DNA from: Candidatus Gastranaerophilales bacterium
GTDB taxonomy: Bacteria; Cyanobacteriota; Vampirovibrionia; Gastranaerophilales; Gastranaerophilaceae
Reading direction: 5' to 3'
Length of the DNA stretch: 64,000 bases
Assembly (NCBI GenBank): GCA_944324305.1
Contig: CALUVV010000006.1
Span: forward strand, 26,655-90,654
The translations under genes were made by a program, and so were the position numbers. The notes below the pieces were generated by a model. It did no database searches. It was not told the origin of the DNA and was given only the letters and a program-made list of their open reading frames with translations. Position 1 is the stretch's first letter; the number at the start of each line of letters is the position of its first letter. This document shows positions 28,752-36,098 of this stretch, piece by piece.

Positions 28752-30600
28752 AATTTGTAATCAATACCTCTTTTCTTTTACTTCCAGAGATGCCTATAGT
28801 TTCTTCAAGTTGAATCATATTATAATTATGTTCTTTTATCCATTTTTTTAAATTAGTATTTACATTTCCTTTATGTTTATAAACATAAGATAATATAAAT
28901 TGAACATTATTGGCAGTTAAATAGTCAGCATATTCGAATAAATCTTTTTCCAATTCCTTATTCCAGCCAAGAAAACCTCTTTTCCCATCGTTATATGAAC
29001 CTGTAGTTAACATATATGGAGGATCCATATAAACCAAAGTCTTAGCATCAATATTTTTGTAATTTCTATATGTATCGCTATAAAAATCTATGTTTATTTC
29101 CTTTATATGCCTAGAAAAACTAATCATTTTTTCTAGAACTTTATCGTTAAACCATCTCATGCCAACGGGATTATTAAAATCTAAAGAATTATTAAATCTT
29201 ATTTGTTGTTGATAACCATATAGGATTAATGCATACAATAATTTAGGATCTCGTTTTTCTATAGGCAATGCATTATAATCACTGCGAGCTTTTTGATATG
29301 CTTTTGTGTTTGCTTTCTCTAATCCGTATTTAGCAATAGTTTTTTTTAAAAACATTATATATTGATAGGTGTCATTAATTTTAAATGATTCAATTAAATC
29401 TTTTACAAAAAAATTTATTTCATTATAGCGAACTTGTTTAGTAATAATATTAATACCAACATTGCAACCGCCACCAAAAGCATCAAGAAAGGTTGTAAAA
29501 TTTCGTGGCAAGTATTTTTTTATATCCTTAACAAGTTTGCTTTTGCTACCTATATAATTTAATGGTGATTCATAAACTATATCTTTATTTTCTTTTTTTT
29601 CAATAAAAAACAAATATTCAAAATGCTCTTTTTTATTTGCAGATTTCCAATTTTGATATTTTTTATATGGGATTTTTATGCATTCATATGTAGGTTCCTT
29701 GCCATATCTTTTTAAAGACGCCTCAATAAATCCCTTTGATAAAAAACCATCATTGTTATAACTAAGAATTATATATTTTGCCTTTGTTTTTGCAAGAATT
29801 CTATCAAATAAAATATTAGCTTTATATTTTTTAGACCAATCAGAACGCATTGGAGCTGTACTTCTTGATCCAGTTATTTTACTTATTTCAGGATTATCAT
29901 CTAAAATCAATGTTTCCAATAAATGATACTGTGTTCCGTATTGATTTTGTGTATATGGTGGATCCAAATATAATACATCACATTCAATGTCTTGGATTAT
30001 ATCCTCTATTTTACTATTATATATTTCGACAGAATTACAATTTGAATTTTTACTTTCTACTTTAATAAAGTTTATTGGCTTAATAGCCCTTGAATCCCAT
30101 TTCTTTAAAAAAGCACCATATACCCCAGCGGTATTTGAAACAAGGGAAACAGATTCAATTAGGCAAGCTAGTAAATAATAATATTCATCTTTATTTATAC
30201 AATTCTTTTTATACCAATTTTTAATCTGTTCTCTAAAATAATCTATTCTTGCAGCATTTTCTGGTATAAAATACATTCTATTGGATTCTGCGGGAGAATA
30301 GTTTCTATAAAAAAAACCTTTCTTTTTTTTATTATTTTTATTTAAAAATTCAAAAGGATCAAAGCCTAACTTATCAAAACTACATCTTTGTGAATTTAGT
30401 CTTCCAAATGTATAAACAACAGCCCACCTAAGATTATCATTTATAATAACTTTTTTAAAATAATCTTTTAAATAATTTGCAACTGAACCAGAACCGCAAA
30501 AAGCATCACAAAAAATAAAGTTATTTTTCAACAACTCTTTTCTTTTTAATAATTTGTAAATTTCTTCAACAATGGATTCCTTATTTCCAAGATATCTCAT
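28738..30600 (-). CDS. Double-domain D12-class adenine methyltransferase (M.FokI-like), 620 aa
   Basis: Two Dam-like (MethyltransfD12) modules are fused head to tail. Module 1: MRYLGNKESI, FCDAFCGSGSVANYL, VLYLDPPYTQNQYG. Module 2: LNYIGSKSKLVKDI, FLDAFGGGCNVGINI, LVYMDPPYMLTTGS. Such fusions (M.FokI, M.StsI) methylate the two strands of an asymmetric site separately. I start at the ATG at 30600 because D12 enzymes begin at MRYLGNK; an ATG 12 codons upstream is possible and neither has a clear ribosome site. The HNH nuclease gene overlaps its end. Confidence 0.88.
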   Translation of the reverse strand: MRYLGNKESIVEEIYKLLKRKELLKNNFIFCDAFCGSGSVANYLKDYFKKVIINDNLRWAVVYTFGRLNSQRCSFDKLGFDPFEFLNKNNKKKKGFFYRNYSPAESNRMYFIPENAARIDYFREQIKNWYKKNCINKDEYYYLLACLIESVSLVSNTAGVYGAFLKKWDSRAIKPINFIKVESKNSNCNSVEIYNSKIEDIIQDIECDVLYLDPPYTQNQYGTQYHLLETLILDDNPEISKITGSRSTAPMRSDWSKKYKANILFDRILAKTKAKYIILSYNNDGFLSKGFIEASLKRYGKEPTYECIKIPYKKYQNWKSANKKEHFEYLFFIEKKENKDIVYESPLNYIGSKSKLVKDIKKYLPRNFTTFLDAFGGGCNVGINIITKQVRYNEINFFVKDLIESFKINDTYQYIMFLKKTIAKYGLEKANTKAYQKARSDYNALPIEKRDPKLLYALILYGYQQQIRFNNSLDFNNPVGMRWFNDKVLEKMISFSRHIKEINIDFYSDTYRNYKNIDAKTLVYMDPPYMLTTGSYNDGKRGFLGWNKELEKDLFEYADYLTANNVQFILSYVYKHKGNVNTNLKKWIKEHNYNMIQLEETIGISGSKRKEVLITNYEYE

Positions 30601-30685
30601 GTTTGTTATTTTAATACAAAAATTTGACTTATGCATTAATTTTAAATAATTGAAATAATTTTCAGAATTTATTTATTAAACTTGT

Positions 30686-30724
30686 TGTAAAATAACAGTT
30701 AGTTTGAGAATTTTGGGCAACGTT
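30686..30724 (+). repeat. Left transposon end (L3), inverted match to 38838-38872
   Basis: Positions 30690-30724 match the reverse complement of 38838-38872 in 31 of 35 bases; all four differences are transitions. The sequence begins TGTAAAATAACAG and contains AGTTTGAGAATTTTGGGCAA. The pair encloses 8.1 kb with the oxidoreductase cluster and the intact transposase, as expected for the ends of one element. Confidence 0.65.
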
Positions 30725-30950
30725 CTCTATAAAAATTGAAAAATTCCCACGAATATTTTTCTAAAATTCCAGTGTGCGAAAGTTAGCAAACGGCCTATTT
30801 TTTATATTCGACATTTCATAATATTTAAAGGAAACTTTTTAAAGGAGTAAAAAATATATGAAATGTTATTTAAAAACGGATATTGACGGTTCTATGTTTA
30901 TTAAGTGAATATTAGCCATCTTTAAACTTTATCAAATAGCGATAGAATAC

Positions 30951-30985
30951 AAAAAAGGAAGATTTTATAATCTTCCTTTTTTCAA
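30951..30985. terminator. Intrinsic terminator, bidirectional
   Basis: A perfect 14-base stem (AAAAAAGGAAGATT with its complement) and a TTAT loop give A and T tracts on both sides. It ends transcription of the leftward aldo/keto reductase cluster. Confidence 0.9.
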
Positions 30986-30997
30986 TTTAAAAAAATT

Positions 30998-31855
30998 CTA
31001 CACTTCACCATGTTCTTTTGTGTAGTTTACAAAAAACTCGCTCATCTCTGGCGCCCTGAAATCTACAATGGCACTTTTTCCTGTATCCAGAGCCCTGATT
31101 TTTTCCATATCATCTTTTGATATTTCAAAATCAAAGATATTGAAGTTTTCAGCCATTCTGTCTTTATGTGTTGATTTTGGAATAACAATAATATTTTCTT
31201 GTGTTAAAAATCTGAGTGCGATTTGAGCCGCAGTTTTATTGTATTTTTTACCAAGTTCAACTAACGTTTCATTATTGAAAATTTTGTTTGCACCTTGAGC
31301 TAAAGGCCCCCAGGACATAATTTGAGCACCGTATTTATCAAGCCATTCTCTTTCATATTTTTGTTGGAAAAATACGTGTGTTTCAAGCTGCATTACCATT
31401 GGATTGATTTCAACCCAGTTTGCAATATCAACATATCTGTCCGGCATAAAATTTGAAAGCCCTATTGCCTTTAATTTACCTTCTTTATATGCACGCTCCA
31501 TTGCTCGCCAGGTTCCGTAATAATCATTGTAGCACTGATGAATCAGCATTAAATCAAGGTAATCTGTCTGCATTTTATCTAAAGATTTCAAAATCGAATC
31601 ATAGGCTTTTTTCTCACCTGCATTTGTTACCCAGATTTTTAAAACCAAAAATAAATCTTCTCTTTTGATTCCTGATTTAGTCCATGCTGCACCTACGCCT
31701 TCTTCGTTGTAATAAGCCTGAGCCGTATCAATCATTCTGTAACCGACTTCAAGTGCGTCAGTTACACATCTTTCGCATTCTTTTGGTTCAACAAGATAAA
31801 CACCGTAACCTAGAATCGGCATTTCAAGCCCATTGTTTAGTTTTACTGTCTGCAT
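30998..31855 (-). CDS. Aldo/keto reductase (AKR5-like), 285 aa
   Basis: An NADPH-dependent TIM-barrel reductase of aldehydes or ketones. The catalytic tetrad is visible: D and Y in MIDTAQAYYNEE, K in LFLVLKIW, H in LMLIHQCY. The cofactor-binding end has VIPKSTHKDRM. Length and start fit the family; AAGGAGG precedes the ATG. It is the last gene of a leftward cluster of redox genes led by a TetR regulator. Confidence 0.92.
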   Translation of the reverse strand: MQTVKLNNGLEMPILGYGVYLVEPKECERCVTDALEVGYRMIDTAQAYYNEEGVGAAWTKSGIKREDLFLVLKIWVTNAGEKKAYDSILKSLDKMQTDYLDLMLIHQCYNDYYGTWRAMERAYKEGKLKAIGLSNFMPDRYVDIANWVEINPMVMQLETHVFFQQKYEREWLDKYGAQIMSWGPLAQGANKIFNNETLVELGKKYNKTAAQIALRFLTQENIIVIPKSTHKDRMAENFNIFDFEISKDDMEKIRALDTGKSAIVDFRAPEMSEFFVNYTKEHGEV

Positions 31856-31873
31856 ATATAAGCCTCCTTAAAT

Positions 31874-32878
31874 TTATGATTTAGCAACCGTAACAATAGT
31901 TCCGAGTTTTTGAATATCACTGTCTTTTCTATCGCCGTAAATTGTGATTTTAGCGAGTTCTTCTTCGATTTTATTAAATTCATCATCAGGTAAAACAACA
32001 TTGGACGCGCCGAAATTCTCAGCCATTCTTTCGTCTTTTCTCATACCCGGAATCGGTACAATAAAATCTTTTTTATGTAACATCCAAGCTAAAGATATTT
32101 GAGCAGGAGTAGCATTTTTTGCACTCGCAAAGTTATTTAATAAATCTAATAATGGTTGATTTTTCTCTACATTCTCAGGTGCAAAACGGGTTATCACCCT
32201 TCTTACATCATCACCTTTGTACTCTGTATTTTTATTGTATTTGCCTGATAAAAATCCGCCAGCCATAGGTGAATACGCTACAAAACCTACATTATTTTTT
32301 TCACAGAAGTCAAAAATCTCTTTTTCTGATGTTCTGTGCATTATTGAATATTCGTTTTGTATCGCAGATAGCGGAGTTACGGCATGAGCTTTTCGAGCCT
32401 GTTCAAGTGTAGGTTCAGATTGCCCCCATGCTCTGATTTTGCCTTCCTCAATCAGTTCGCCCATCCATAAAGCCATTTCTTCAACATTGCTTTCAATCGG
32501 CACTCTGTGTTCATAGTAAAGGTCAATGTAATCTGTTTGAAGCCTTTTCAATGAGCCTTCAACAGCCATTCTTAAACCTTTTCTTGAGAGCTTGCCTTCC
32601 GGGATATCCTGTCCGGGAAGTGCTTTGGGCATATATTTTGTTGATAAAATAATTTTATCTCTAAAGGGTTTAATTGCTTTTCCGACAAGTATTTCATTTT
32701 CAAAAGCTGCATAAACCTCGGCTGTATCAAACAAAGTGCATCCATATTCATTGTATGCTTTTTGCATGAGCCTGATTGATTCTGCTTCCGTCGGGATTTG
32801 ACCGTAACCATGAGAAAATCCCATGCAGCCCATACCGATAGAGGAAACTTCTAAATTTCTTAATTTTCTTGTTTGCAT
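31874..32878 (-). CDS. Aldo/keto reductase (YakC/AKR13-like), 334 aa
   Basis: The tetrad residues appear in LFDTAEVYAAFENE (D, Y), ILSTKYMP (K) and DLYYEHRVP (H). The protein has the long AKR13-type C-terminus with VPIPGMRKDERMAENF for NADP. It is 18 bases upstream of the smaller aldo/keto reductase and clearly in the same operon; the two differ enough to have separate substrates, which I cannot name. Confidence 0.92.
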   Translation of the reverse strand: MQTRKLRNLEVSSIGMGCMGFSHGYGQIPTEAESIRLMQKAYNEYGCTLFDTAEVYAAFENEILVGKAIKPFRDKIILSTKYMPKALPGQDIPEGKLSRKGLRMAVEGSLKRLQTDYIDLYYEHRVPIESNVEEMALWMGELIEEGKIRAWGQSEPTLEQARKAHAVTPLSAIQNEYSIMHRTSEKEIFDFCEKNNVGFVAYSPMAGGFLSGKYNKNTEYKGDDVRRVITRFAPENVEKNQPLLDLLNNFASAKNATPAQISLAWMLHKKDFIVPIPGMRKDERMAENFGASNVVLPDDEFNKIEEELAKITIYGDRKDSDIQKLGTIVTVAKS

Positions 32879-32887
32879 AAAATCTCC

Positions 32888-33421
32888 TTATAAATTTTTA
32901 CCTAAATTGTATGCTTCTGTTAAAAATTGGCTGTCTTTATCAATAGAATTGACATTGCAGCCGGTCGCTTTTATTATTCCGACATTTTCAAAATTCAAAT
33001 ATTTTGTCAGTGCAATATAAATATCGTTTAAATATTTCATAACCTCATCATCACTCCTGCAAGCTGTCATGATAATTGCAGATTTCATATTTTTATCTGC
33101 GAGTCTATGGTAAAAACAGTGGAATCTATCAAGTGCAATTTTTAATTGAGCGGACATATCGTAAAAATAAACAGGAGTAACAAAAACAACCATATCGGAA
33201 GTCGTAATTTCTTCTCTCAAAATATTTCCGTCATCTTTTTGAATACAATCTTTATCTTTACCTGTTATTGAACATCCAAGACAAGGATTAAGGTTCATTT
33301 TTGCACAATCAAGTTCAACAATTTCATGTCCTTGCTCTTTTGCACCTTTTATAAATTCTTGTGCCAATGTATTTGAAGCACCGTTTTTGTGCGGGCTTCC
33401 TTTTAATACTGTTATTTTCAT
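32888..33421 (-). CDS. NADPH-dependent FMN reductase / flavodoxin-like protein, 177 aa
   Basis: The flavodoxin fold starts MKITVLKGSPHKNGASNTLA, the FMN phosphate loop of the iron-sulfur-flavoprotein type reductases. A cysteine pair follows in NPCLGCSITGKDKDC, then VVFVTPVYFYDMSAQLK. It is a close relative of the protein at 33738-34271, probably from a tandem duplication. It likely reduces quinones, nitro or azo compounds or passes electrons to its operon partners. Confidence 0.9.
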   Translation of the reverse strand: MKITVLKGSPHKNGASNTLAQEFIKGAKEQGHEIVELDCAKMNLNPCLGCSITGKDKDCIQKDDGNILREEITTSDMVVFVTPVYFYDMSAQLKIALDRFHCFYHRLADKNMKSAIIMTACRSDDEVMKYLNDIYIALTKYLNFENVGIIKATGCNVNSIDKDSQFLTEAYNLGKNL

Positions 33422-33727
33422 TTAAACCTCTATTTGACAGGAATAAAAGCCGCTTTGGACAAAACAATCGTCTTTTGTTCCGTTAATACTGTTAATAAAG
33501 GCATGGTAGGGATGTTTCATATAAGCCTCAAAGGCTTCTTTATCCTTTAAATCAACAACCATTGTAACGGCGTTTTCACCGCCTGCCCAGCCTGTATTTT
33601 TCCCGATTGTTAAATCAATAATATCAGGGATATTATCCTTCATTGCTCGCATTAAAGATATTTCTTTTTCAAGCATAGCATCAGTTATACCCTCTTTTAT
33701 AGGGGCAATAAAAATATGTCTAATCAT
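33422..33727 (-). CDS. Dabb (stress-responsive alpha/beta barrel) protein, 101 aa
   Basis: MIRHIFIAPIKEGITD and the C-terminal MKHPYHAFIN are typical of the Dabb family, small dimeric ferredoxin-like barrels found beside oxidoreductases. The gene abuts the start of the flavoprotein gene at 33421 and follows the second one by 10 bases. Its role is not known in detail. Confidence 0.85.
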   Translation of the reverse strand: MIRHIFIAPIKEGITDAMLEKEISLMRAMKDNIPDIIDLTIGKNTGWAGGENAVTMVVDLKDKEAFEAYMKHPYHAFINSINGTKDDCFVQSGFYSCQIEV

Positions 33728-33737
33728 TGTTCCTTCC

Positions 33738-34271
33738 TTATAAACTTTTGCTTAATTCGTAAGCTGCTTGCGGATATTTTGTATTTTGTGTCATTTGCGG
33801 AGTTCCGCAGCCGCCGGCGAGAATCATACCTTTATTCTCAAAACCAAGATAAGAACATATTGCAAGATAATGATCACGCGCAGGGGCTGTAACCATCTCT
33901 GAATTATCCCAAGCTGCAACAATTAAAGCAGATTTAAAGCCTTTATTCATAAGTTTTGAATTAAAACTGTAAAATCTGTCTATAACAGTTTTTAATTGAG
34001 CGGAAATTCCAAAATAATAAATCGGTGAAACAAAAACAATCATATCTGTATTTAGTATGAGTTCTTTAATTTTGCCCATATCATCTTTTTGAATACAATC
34101 GCCGTTCATACCGCAGGCGTTGCAGCCCTGACAGGCGCCGATTTTTGCATGAGCAGCATCATAAACCTGAACCTCGTGTCCGTTTTCTACTGCACCTTTG
34201 ATAAAATTATCTGCAAGTAAATTTGATGAACCTTTTTTGTGAGGACTGCCTTCTAAAACTAATATTTTCAT
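33738..34271 (-). CDS. NADPH-dependent FMN reductase / flavodoxin-like protein, 177 aa
   Basis: It has the same plan as 32888-33421: MKILVLEGSPHKKGSSNLLA, a cysteine set in GACQGCNACGMNGDC and VSPIYYFGISAQLK. The cysteine spacing (CxxCxxC then a fourth C) could bind an Fe-S cluster, as in iron-sulfur flavoproteins. A GGAG before the ATG lies in a short remnant of another gene (34272-34399). Confidence 0.9.
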   Translation of the reverse strand: MKILVLEGSPHKKGSSNLLADNFIKGAVENGHEVQVYDAAHAKIGACQGCNACGMNGDCIQKDDMGKIKELILNTDMIVFVSPIYYFGISAQLKTVIDRFYSFNSKLMNKGFKSALIVAAWDNSEMVTAPARDHYLAICSYLGFENKGMILAGGCGTPQMTQNTKYPQAAYELSKSL

Positions 34272-34274
34272 AAT

Positions 34275-34399
34275 TTATTCTCCTTGATTTATAATTTTTT
34301 CTGCCATTTTTATACCTGCATTAAATGCAGCTTTTAAATCTTTCGGCAATTGTTCTTCAAGTTGTTTTTTCTTATGTTCAACATCAAAACAGCTTGTTA
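34275..34399 (-). pseudogene. Short C-terminal gene remnant
   Basis: Between the SDR gene and the flavoprotein gene the minus strand has a start-less open frame reading KQLEEQLPKDLKAAFNAGI and ending MAEKIINQGE. It resembles the tail of a flavoprotein or reductase subunit but has no start codon or N-terminal part. I take it as the leftover of a gene deleted inside the operon. Confidence 0.35.
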
Positions 34400-35137
34400 T
34401 TAAGCTCCAACGCCACCGTCAACAACATAATCCGAACCTGTTACAAAGCTTGCCCCATCTGATGCTAAGAATAAAACAATCGGCGCAACTTCATCCGGTG
34501 TTCCGTATCGTCCAAGAGGCACAAGTTTTTGTACCATATCTTTATGTTTTTGTGCTTCAATTTCTGACAAATCAGTTTTATTGTAAATAGGGGTTTCTAT
34601 CGGACCAACGCCTACTGAATTAACTCTTACACCGTCTTTTGCCCAGGTTCTTGTTAAAGTATATACTGCGGCTTTTGAAGCTGCATAAATTGACATATTA
34701 GTTACTGGCTTTGTAATCATGGTTGATGAAATATTTACAACATTTCCTTTGGTTTCTTTTAACAGAGGGTAACAGTTAACCGTTAAATCAATTAGGGCTT
34801 TAACATTTGTATTAAAAGTCAAGTCATACTGGCTTAAAGGTGCTTCAATAATAGGACAGACTGGTGCTGTACCTGCATTATTAATTAAAATATCCAATTG
34901 GCCGTATTTTGATTTAACTTCATCTATTACTTTTTTAATTTCTTCTGATTTTGTAATATCAGCAACAATATAGCTGATTTTTGAACTTAAATCTGCAGTT
35001 TCTTTTAATGTTTTTTCTGTTCTGCCAAGAATTAAAACATTAGCCCCGGCATTTGCAAAACTTTTTGCAACAGCCTGTCCGATGCCGCTTCCGGCACCTG
35101 TTACAATAACGGTTTTGTCTTTAAAACATTCATACAT
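34400..35137 (-). CDS. Short-chain dehydrogenase/reductase (SDR), 245 aa
   Basis: Classical SDR: VIVTGAGSGIGQAVA (TGxxxGxG cofactor loop), ILINNAGTAP (NNAG), a Ser in NISSTMI, the active-site YAASK, and VGPIETP after it. The length is normal. It acts on an unknown alcohol or carbonyl with NAD(P)H. It is 12 bases from the TetR gene on the same strand and belongs to the same operon. Confidence 0.92.
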   Translation of the reverse strand: MYECFKDKTVIVTGAGSGIGQAVAKSFANAGANVLILGRTEKTLKETADLSSKISYIVADITKSEEIKKVIDEVKSKYGQLDILINNAGTAPVCPIIEAPLSQYDLTFNTNVKALIDLTVNCYPLLKETKGNVVNISSTMITKPVTNMSIYAASKAAVYTLTRTWAKDGVRVNSVGVGPIETPIYNKTDLSEIEAQKHKDMVQKLVPLGRYGTPDEVAPIVLFLASDGASFVTGSDYVVDGGVGA

Positions 35138-35149
35138 AAGTAATTCTCC

Positions 35150-35752
35150 TTATATTAAAAATTCTTTTAGAATTGAATTGAGTTGAATTTTGCAAAATTT
35201 ATCCGACCAATCCAAAGGTTCAAATTTGCCGTCTGACATACACCAGCAGGTCATCATTCCGTATAGCTGACTGATAATTAAATGGGTTAAAAGTTCAATT
35301 GGAGTATCCTTTTTTAATTCATTATTTTGAACTGCATTTTCTAAAATTTCTTTAAGCATTTCAAAGTCATAAACCCACTTTTGCCCGTCTTGGCTATTAT
35401 TTATATTGTTTGGATCAATAACATCTTTTATCCATTCCCTGCAAATATTTATTCCATGAAATTCAACGCATTCCATAAAACGATAAAAATAATGAGTCAA
35501 TCTATCAATTAAATTTGTGTCTTGTTTGTTTTTCAACTCATCTGCAATTTCTTTAAAAGGATATCTTGAATATTCGGAAATAATATCTTCTTTGCGTTTA
35601 AAATAAATATAAAAAGTGCCTTTGGCAACACCTGCTTCTTTTGTGATTTCTTCAACATTTATTGCTTTAAAACCTTTTTCTTTAAGCAGTTTTAAAGCTG
35701 CTTGTATAAGTTTTTTTCTTGTATTCTGTGCTGATTGTTGACGTTTATTCAT
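35150..35752 (-). CDS. TetR-family transcriptional regulator, 200 aa
   Basis: The N-terminal helix-turn-helix is clear: LIQAALKLLKEKGFKAINVE then EAGVAKGTFYIYFKRKEDI. The C-terminal ligand domain is not of a subgroup I can name. It heads the leftward operon of reductases and very probably represses it. A perfect palindrome 34 bases upstream of its start (35786-35820) is its likely operator, so it would also control itself. Confidence 0.92.
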   Translation of the reverse strand: MNKRQQSAQNTRKKLIQAALKLLKEKGFKAINVEEITKEAGVAKGTFYIYFKRKEDIISEYSRYPFKEIADELKNKQDTNLIDRLTHYFYRFMECVEFHGINICREWIKDVIDPNNINNSQDGQKWVYDFEMLKEILENAVQNNELKKDTPIELLTHLIISQLYGMMTCWCMSDGKFEPLDWSDKFCKIQLNSILKEFLI

Positions 35753-35785
35753 GATATAAAACTCCTTGTAATATTATTATACAAT

Positions 35786-35820
35786 ATTATGACTAAAAGT
35801 CAATGACTTTTAGTCATAAT
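35786..35820. promoter_or_regulatory. Perfect palindrome, likely TetR operator
   Basis: Two 17-base arms (ATTATGACTAAAAGTCA and its exact complement) surround a single central base. The core GACTAAAAGTC/GACTTTTAGTC lies just upstream of the TetR gene start, where a self-controlling repressor would bind. Confidence 0.8.
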
Positions 35821-35915
35821 GTGAAGATTTTTATAGATTTTTTCTAGTACTACCTTGATAATTAACTGCATTAGAATTGTGTATAAAAAATTGTCTAGTA
35901 ATTTGTTAAGAAATA

Positions 35916-36079
35916 TTAAACAAATAACAAATCTTTCAGCGCTGAATATTGCTCACCAAAATTTTTCCCGTACTTCCAGACTTCTTTTGCTAGGTGTAAA
36001 TGAAATCTATGTGCAAACGATCTGCTTAAAACTTTTCTATAACTTCTCAGGTATATATTTTTAATTTCAAGACGTTCAT
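35916..36079 (-). pseudogene. C-terminal remnant of the transposition accessory gene
   Basis: The minus strand downstream of the intact transposase reads about 53 codons without a start, ending LHLAKEVWKYGKNF... and SALKDLLFV. This aligns with the C-terminus of the third gene of copy 1 (LHHKLAEGIWRRERTF, LKKNLL). Just before it, after the transposase stop, an ATG opens a five-codon frame (MKKYK) where the ATPase gene should begin. A deletion has therefore removed the ATPase gene and most of the accessory gene. The rest of 35821-36098 shows nothing else. Confidence 0.55.
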
Positions 36080-36098
36080 TATTTGTACTTTTTCATTG

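Larger units (their letters stand above)
30637..30997. other. Gap with transposon end, mini-ORF and terminator
   Basis: This region holds the L3 transposon-end sequence (30686-30724), a 15-codon reading frame at 30858-30908 preceded by AAAGGAG, and a strong bidirectional terminator (30951-30982). The mini-ORF encodes MKCYLKTDIDGSMFIK and may be a truncated gene start. An imperfect inverted repeat ACATTTCATAATATTT / AAATATATGAAATGT surrounds its start. Confidence 0.45.

Noticed and set aside
35855..36064. 69-codon open frame on the plus strand
   Set aside because: The minus strand of the same bases aligns with the transposition accessory protein, which explains the sequence as a gene remnant.
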